This document shows, one piece after another, positions 61,442 through 64,000 of a stretch of 64,000 bases of DNA. The stretch's first letter is position 1; each line of letters begins with the position of its first letter. Under the pieces are notes generated by a model. That model saw nothing but the letters and a program-made list of their open reading frames with translations, ran no database searches and was not told where the DNA came from. The position numbers were made by a program, and so were the translations under genes. This stretch comes from Sphingomonadales bacterium (GTDB lineage Bacteria > Pseudomonadota > Alphaproteobacteria > Sphingomonadales > Govanellaceae), in NCBI GenBank assembly GCA_019455285.1, contig JACFMS010000005.1:102821-166820 (forward strand). The letters are read 5' to 3'.

Positions 61442-62607
61442 TGTTCACTCCACAGTTTGATGGAATCGGCGAAGGTGCCGGCTTGTTCGCGAATGGGCTG
61501 CATCTGGCCGGAGTTTTCGGCGTACTTGAAGGCGATATAAGGAACGCCATGGGCCTTCAGCACGTCTTGCAGCAACGGCCGGTCAAGCAGCGCCGGATCG
61601 CAGAAGCTCGGCGAGGTGAAGATGACGCCTTCGCCGCCGTTCTTCTTGACCAGATCGACGAGGTAAATGCCTTTGTCCTCCTCGCGGTCGACGTATTTCG
61701 CCGACACGTTTTCCGAATGATGGAGGAAGGCCTGCGACAGGTTTTCCAAAGGATCGCCATCCAAGGGCACGTCATCGGTCAGCCAGCGCGTCACCATCAT
61801 GAAGTCGTCGCCGACGATATAGCAGCCAGCAAGCTCGATGGATTTGATCAGGTTCAAGGGCGGCTGTTCGCAGAACATGCCTTGAATGACGACGCGGCAA
61901 TTATCGCGCAGCGGCCGGTCTTCCGTGCTGGCTGCCTCGATATAGTCTTTCAGCATCTGGCTGTGCTCTTCCACCGGCAACACCATGCCGGCGCGCAACA
62001 GGAGATAAACCTCGGTGGTCGGCACCTTCCATGGCGCCTTGCGGCGCAACTCATAGAGATCCTTGATCAGCCGGCGGTTTTCATTATAGACGGCAATGGA
62101 CTTGCGCAGATCCTCGTTGGTGATCTTGCGGCCGGAAATTTTCTCCAGATCCTCTTTCAGCTCATGGAGTTCCTGGGTGTAGTAGACGCCGCCGACGTCG
62201 TCTTGGTAATTTTGCGGCACGTCGAAGTAGCGGGCGTACTTGTCCGACATCATCAATTGCCACATGCCAGACAGGTTGCGAATGACGTCACAGATCGAGG
62301 GAAACAGCATGCCGTCGGTGAAATCAAGCTTGCCGCTGACCGCCAATTCGATGGTCGAGCGCGGGATGCGGCAGATGTAGCTTTGATAATAGGCGTCGCC
62401 GTGAATGACTTCCAGCTGGTCGCCGCCGCCCAAAATACCTAGCGGCAGCATGCCGGCGGCATGGATGATTTCACGCGGCACGTAAATCGGCATGTAGCCG
62501 ATGACATGGCGGCCGGGGGCGGCCTCTTTCCACGCCCGCGCTGCGGTGAAGTCCATATCTTCATAGAGCTTTTCGCAGCGATCAATGATCTCTTTGGTGG
62601 TTGTCAT
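61438..62607 (-). CDS. bcrC: Benzoyl-CoA reductase subunit C
   Basis: A 389-residue HgdB-family subunit. The N-terminal stretch has HVIGYMPIYVPREIIHAAGMLPLGILGG, then ICRIPRSTIELAVSGKLDFTDGMLFPSICDVIRNLSGMW with cluster cysteines, and VEHSQMLKDYIEAA-like and GCYIVGDDFMMVTRWLTDDVP segments. With BcrB it reduces benzoyl-CoA to cyclohexa-1,5-diene-1-carbonyl-CoA. It starts 3 bp after the dch stop and overlaps bcrB by 4 bp, so the operon is tightly coupled. Confidence 0.95.
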   Translation of the reverse strand: MTTTKEIIDRCEKLYEDMDFTAARAWKEAAPGRHVIGYMPIYVPREIIHAAGMLPLGILGGGDQLEVIHGDAYYQSYICRIPRSTIELAVSGKLDFTDGMLFPSICDVIRNLSGMWQLMMSDKYARYFDVPQNYQDDVGGVYYTQELHELKEDLEKISGRKITNEDLRKSIAVYNENRRLIKDLYELRRKAPWKVPTTEVYLLLRAGMVLPVEEHSQMLKDYIEAASTEDRPLRDNCRVVIQGMFCEQPPLNLIKSIELAGCYIVGDDFMMVTRWLTDDVPLDGDPLENLSQAFLHHSENVSAKYVDREEDKGIYLVDLVKKNGGEGVIFTSPSFCDPALLDRPLLQDVLKAHGVPYIAFKYAENSGQMQPIREQAGTFADSIKLWSEQ

Positions 62608-62610
62608 GGC

Positions 62611-63378
62611 TCAACAATTCTCCCACTTGGGCGCGCGCTTTTCCAGGAAGGCGGTCAAACCTTCCACGGCGTCACGAGTCGCCATTACGTCATCAAGATA
62701 AAGGCGTTCGATCTCGTTCAGGGTTTTCTTGATGGTCTGCACCAGATCAAAACGCGCGGCGCGTACGGCCAGCCGCAGCGAAGAGGCGCTTTTCGCCGCC
62801 AGGTGTTTGTCGAAGTAGCTCAAGGCCGCGGCGCGCGGATCATCCGCGATCTCATGAACGAGGCCGATGGCCTTGGCTTCATCGGCGCTCAGCGAGCGGC
62901 CGGTGACGAGCATGTCCTCGGCCGCGGCGCGGCCAATGAGGTGCGGCAGGATGGAGGTTGCCGCCGGCGCGATGACGCCGAGCTTGATCTCCGGCTGGCC
63001 GAGCTTGGCGTCCGGCGCGCAAAACAGGAAGTTGCCGGCCAGCGCCACTTCCAAGCCGCCGCCCAGGCATTGGCCGCGGATGGCGACCAGGATCGGTACG
63101 TAGCTTTCCATCATGTTGACCAGGAGGCCATGCAGGCTCTTGAGCATGGCGGCGCACTGCTCGGGCAGATGCTCCTCGACGCTGGCGCCGAAGCTGAAAT
63201 TCGGCCCTTCGGCATCCAGCAGGATGGCCTTCAGGTTTTTCCCGCCGCGATGCTCGACAACGGCCGCGTTAAGGGCGGCGATCATTTCGGCGTCAACCAC
63301 GTTGGCCTTGGGCCGCGCCAAGGTCAGCGTCAACAGCTCGCCGCCGCGATCGAGAGATATGTGCAGAGGCCCGCTCAT
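62611..63378 (-). CDS. dch: Cyclohexa-1,5-diene-1-carbonyl-CoA hydratase
   Basis: A 255-residue crotonase-fold enzyme. NFSFGASVEEHLPEQCAAMLKSLHGLL, IRGQCLGGGLEVALAGNFLFCA and AKLGQPEIKLGVIAPAATSILPHLIG are the characteristic Dch segments. It adds water to the dienoyl-CoA made by BCR. The ATG overlaps the Oah stop (ATGA) and bcrC follows after 3 bp. The order oah-dch-bcrCBAD-fdx matches the Thauera cluster and so supports this rather than a generic enoyl-CoA hydratase. Confidence 0.94.
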   Translation of the reverse strand: MSGPLHISLDRGGELLTLTLARPKANVVDAEMIAALNAAVVEHRGGKNLKAILLDAEGPNFSFGASVEEHLPEQCAAMLKSLHGLLVNMMESYVPILVAIRGQCLGGGLEVALAGNFLFCAPDAKLGQPEIKLGVIAPAATSILPHLIGRAAAEDMLVTGRSLSADEAKAIGLVHEIADDPRAAALSYFDKHLAAKSASSLRLAVRAARFDLVQTIKKTLNEIERLYLDDVMATRDAVEGLTAFLEKRAPKWENC

Positions 63379-64000
63379 TCCGCCGCCTTCGCTTTTGGCA
63401 TCACCCGCTCGATCAGTTCCGGGGTGAATTGTTCGCCCGCCGCGATCGCCCGGCGCAGCGCGATGAAGTCGATCTCGCGATCATCCTTCGGTCCTTCGTT
63501 GAAGGCGCGGAAACCGGCGTTGGCTTCGGTCACCATGTTGTTGGCGAGCCAGGCGCGGGAATCTTCCTTGTTGGCGTTCCAGGCGTCGATCTTGGGCTTG
63601 CGCAGTTCCTCGAAAGTCTTGGTCAGGCAATCGGGGAAGGTGGTGACCAATTTGGCGCACAGTTCCTCGACCTTTTGATCGAGCAGCGACAGATCGACCT
63701 TGCCCTTGGCCAGGAGTTCCTTGCCTTTTTTCAAGGCCTCGCCGGTTTTCGGCTCACCCAAAATGATGCGGCCGTATTGATCCAAATAACGCTCGGTTTC
63801 GACGATGGGATTGGCGACGAATTCGCCATCCACTTTCAACGCCGGTACGATGTCGGTGAGCATGCCGACGCGGTAAGCCTTGTGCGCGCTCCACGGTTCG
63901 CACAGCGTGCCGGTGTTCATCGCCTGTTCGGCACCGACCATCAGCGGCAGAAAATCAGTGGCGCCGCCGATCGGCGCCGAGCCGTGCTTGGGGCCGGCCT
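63375..64000 (-). CDS. oah: 6-oxocyclohex-1-ene-1-carbonyl-CoA hydrolase, C-terminal part (cut by window edge)
   Basis: The visible part (208 codons) reads in from the right edge as GPKHGSAPIGGATDFLPLMVGAEQAMNTGTLCEPWSAHKAYRVGMLTDIVPAL and continues to the stop at 63375. This is the ring-opening hydrolase of the dienoyl-CoA pathway, a crotonase relative that makes 3-hydroxypimelyl-CoA. The ATG at 63941 is internal, because the conserved sequence continues upstream without a break. Its stop overlaps dch. The had dehydrogenase gene is expected beyond the edge. Confidence 0.94.
   Translation of the reverse strand, partial: AGPKHGSAPIGGATDFLPLMVGAEQAMNTGTLCEPWSAHKAYRVGMLTDIVPALKVDGEFVANPIVETERYLDQYGRIILGEPKTGEALKKGKELLAKGKVDLSLLDQKVEELCAKLVTTFPDCLTKTFEELRKPKIDAWNANKEDSRAWLANNMVTEANAGFRAFNEGPKDDREIDFIALRRAIAAGEQFTPELIERVMPKAKAAE

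Overview
The window is a GC-rich chromosomal segment that fits an alphaproteobacterium, probably a Rhodospirillales/Magnetospirillum-like facultative anaerobe. The reasons are a ChvG/ChvI-type two-component pair, a fused indolepyruvate:ferredoxin oxidoreductase, a TauE-TIGR02186 pair, fatty-acid and aromatic acyl-CoA catabolism, and a Thauera-type ATP-dependent benzoyl-CoA reductase operon. The taxonomic call is inference. I see no rRNA, tRNA, CRISPR array, transposase or prophage.

Layout. 1-7.9 kb: a partial aldehyde dehydrogenase; an isochorismatase-family hydrolase overlapping a cytochrome P450; a GntR regulator; a MAPEG protein; and a minus-strand run MarR - FAD aromatic hydroxylase - DUF2783 - MFS - enoyl-CoA hydratase that looks like one catabolic operon. 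7.9-11.5 kb: a lipoprotein, a ChvI/ChvG-like two-component system and a GNAT acyltransferase of the autoinducer/PEP-CTERM-associated type. 11.9-18.7 kb: indolepyruvate ferredoxin oxidoreductase, thiolase, acyl-CoA dehydrogenase and a dienoyl-CoA isomerase-like enzyme. 18.7-22.3 kb: a hybrid kinase and a REC-EAL phosphodiesterase with overlapping genes. 22.5-23.4 kb: an orphan ZnuA-like protein behind a Zur-box-like palindrome. 23.5-29.2 kb: a beta-oxidation operon (MerR - FadE - FadA - FadB) with a perfect 16-bp palindrome upstream of the MerR gene. 29.4-31.9 kb: TauE, TIGR02186 and CcdA.

32-40.7 kb: a biotin locus with bioF-bioD leftward and bioB-bioA rightward. The two halves are separated by two convergent Xre-RES toxin-antitoxin pairs. 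The second pair is transcribed behind an unrecognised 437-residue protein, and this segment (about 35.6-38.0 kb) is visibly AT-rich, so it is probably acquired DNA. 40.7-45.9 kb: aminopeptidase P, a DUF1611/DgcN-like protein, an alkyltransferase-like DNA repair protein, a GST and a sugar transferase. 45.9-49.2 kb: a periplasmic binding protein divergent from a protein that reads as an N-terminal Cache domain fused to a pentameric ligand-gated ion-channel-like module. 49.2-53.6 kb: DUF4870-type protein, M20 amidohydrolase, MFS, an FNR-like regulator and a MaoC hydratase.

53.6-64 kb: DUF2249, a 12-TM NnrS/heme-copper-oxidase-like protein and a DUF59 protein (plus strand), then the leftward benzoyl-CoA operon oah-dch-bcrC-bcrB-bcrA-bcrD-fdx, which continues with close spacing into a hemerythrin and a tandem-GNAT gene. 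Together the enzymes suggest anaerobic aromatic degradation: ferredoxin, possibly reduced by a 2-oxoacid oxidoreductase such as the IOR here, feeds electrons to benzoyl-CoA reductase; Dch and Oah open the ring; and the beta-oxidation clusters finish the products. Several intergenic palindromic repeats, of at least two types, sit between genes.
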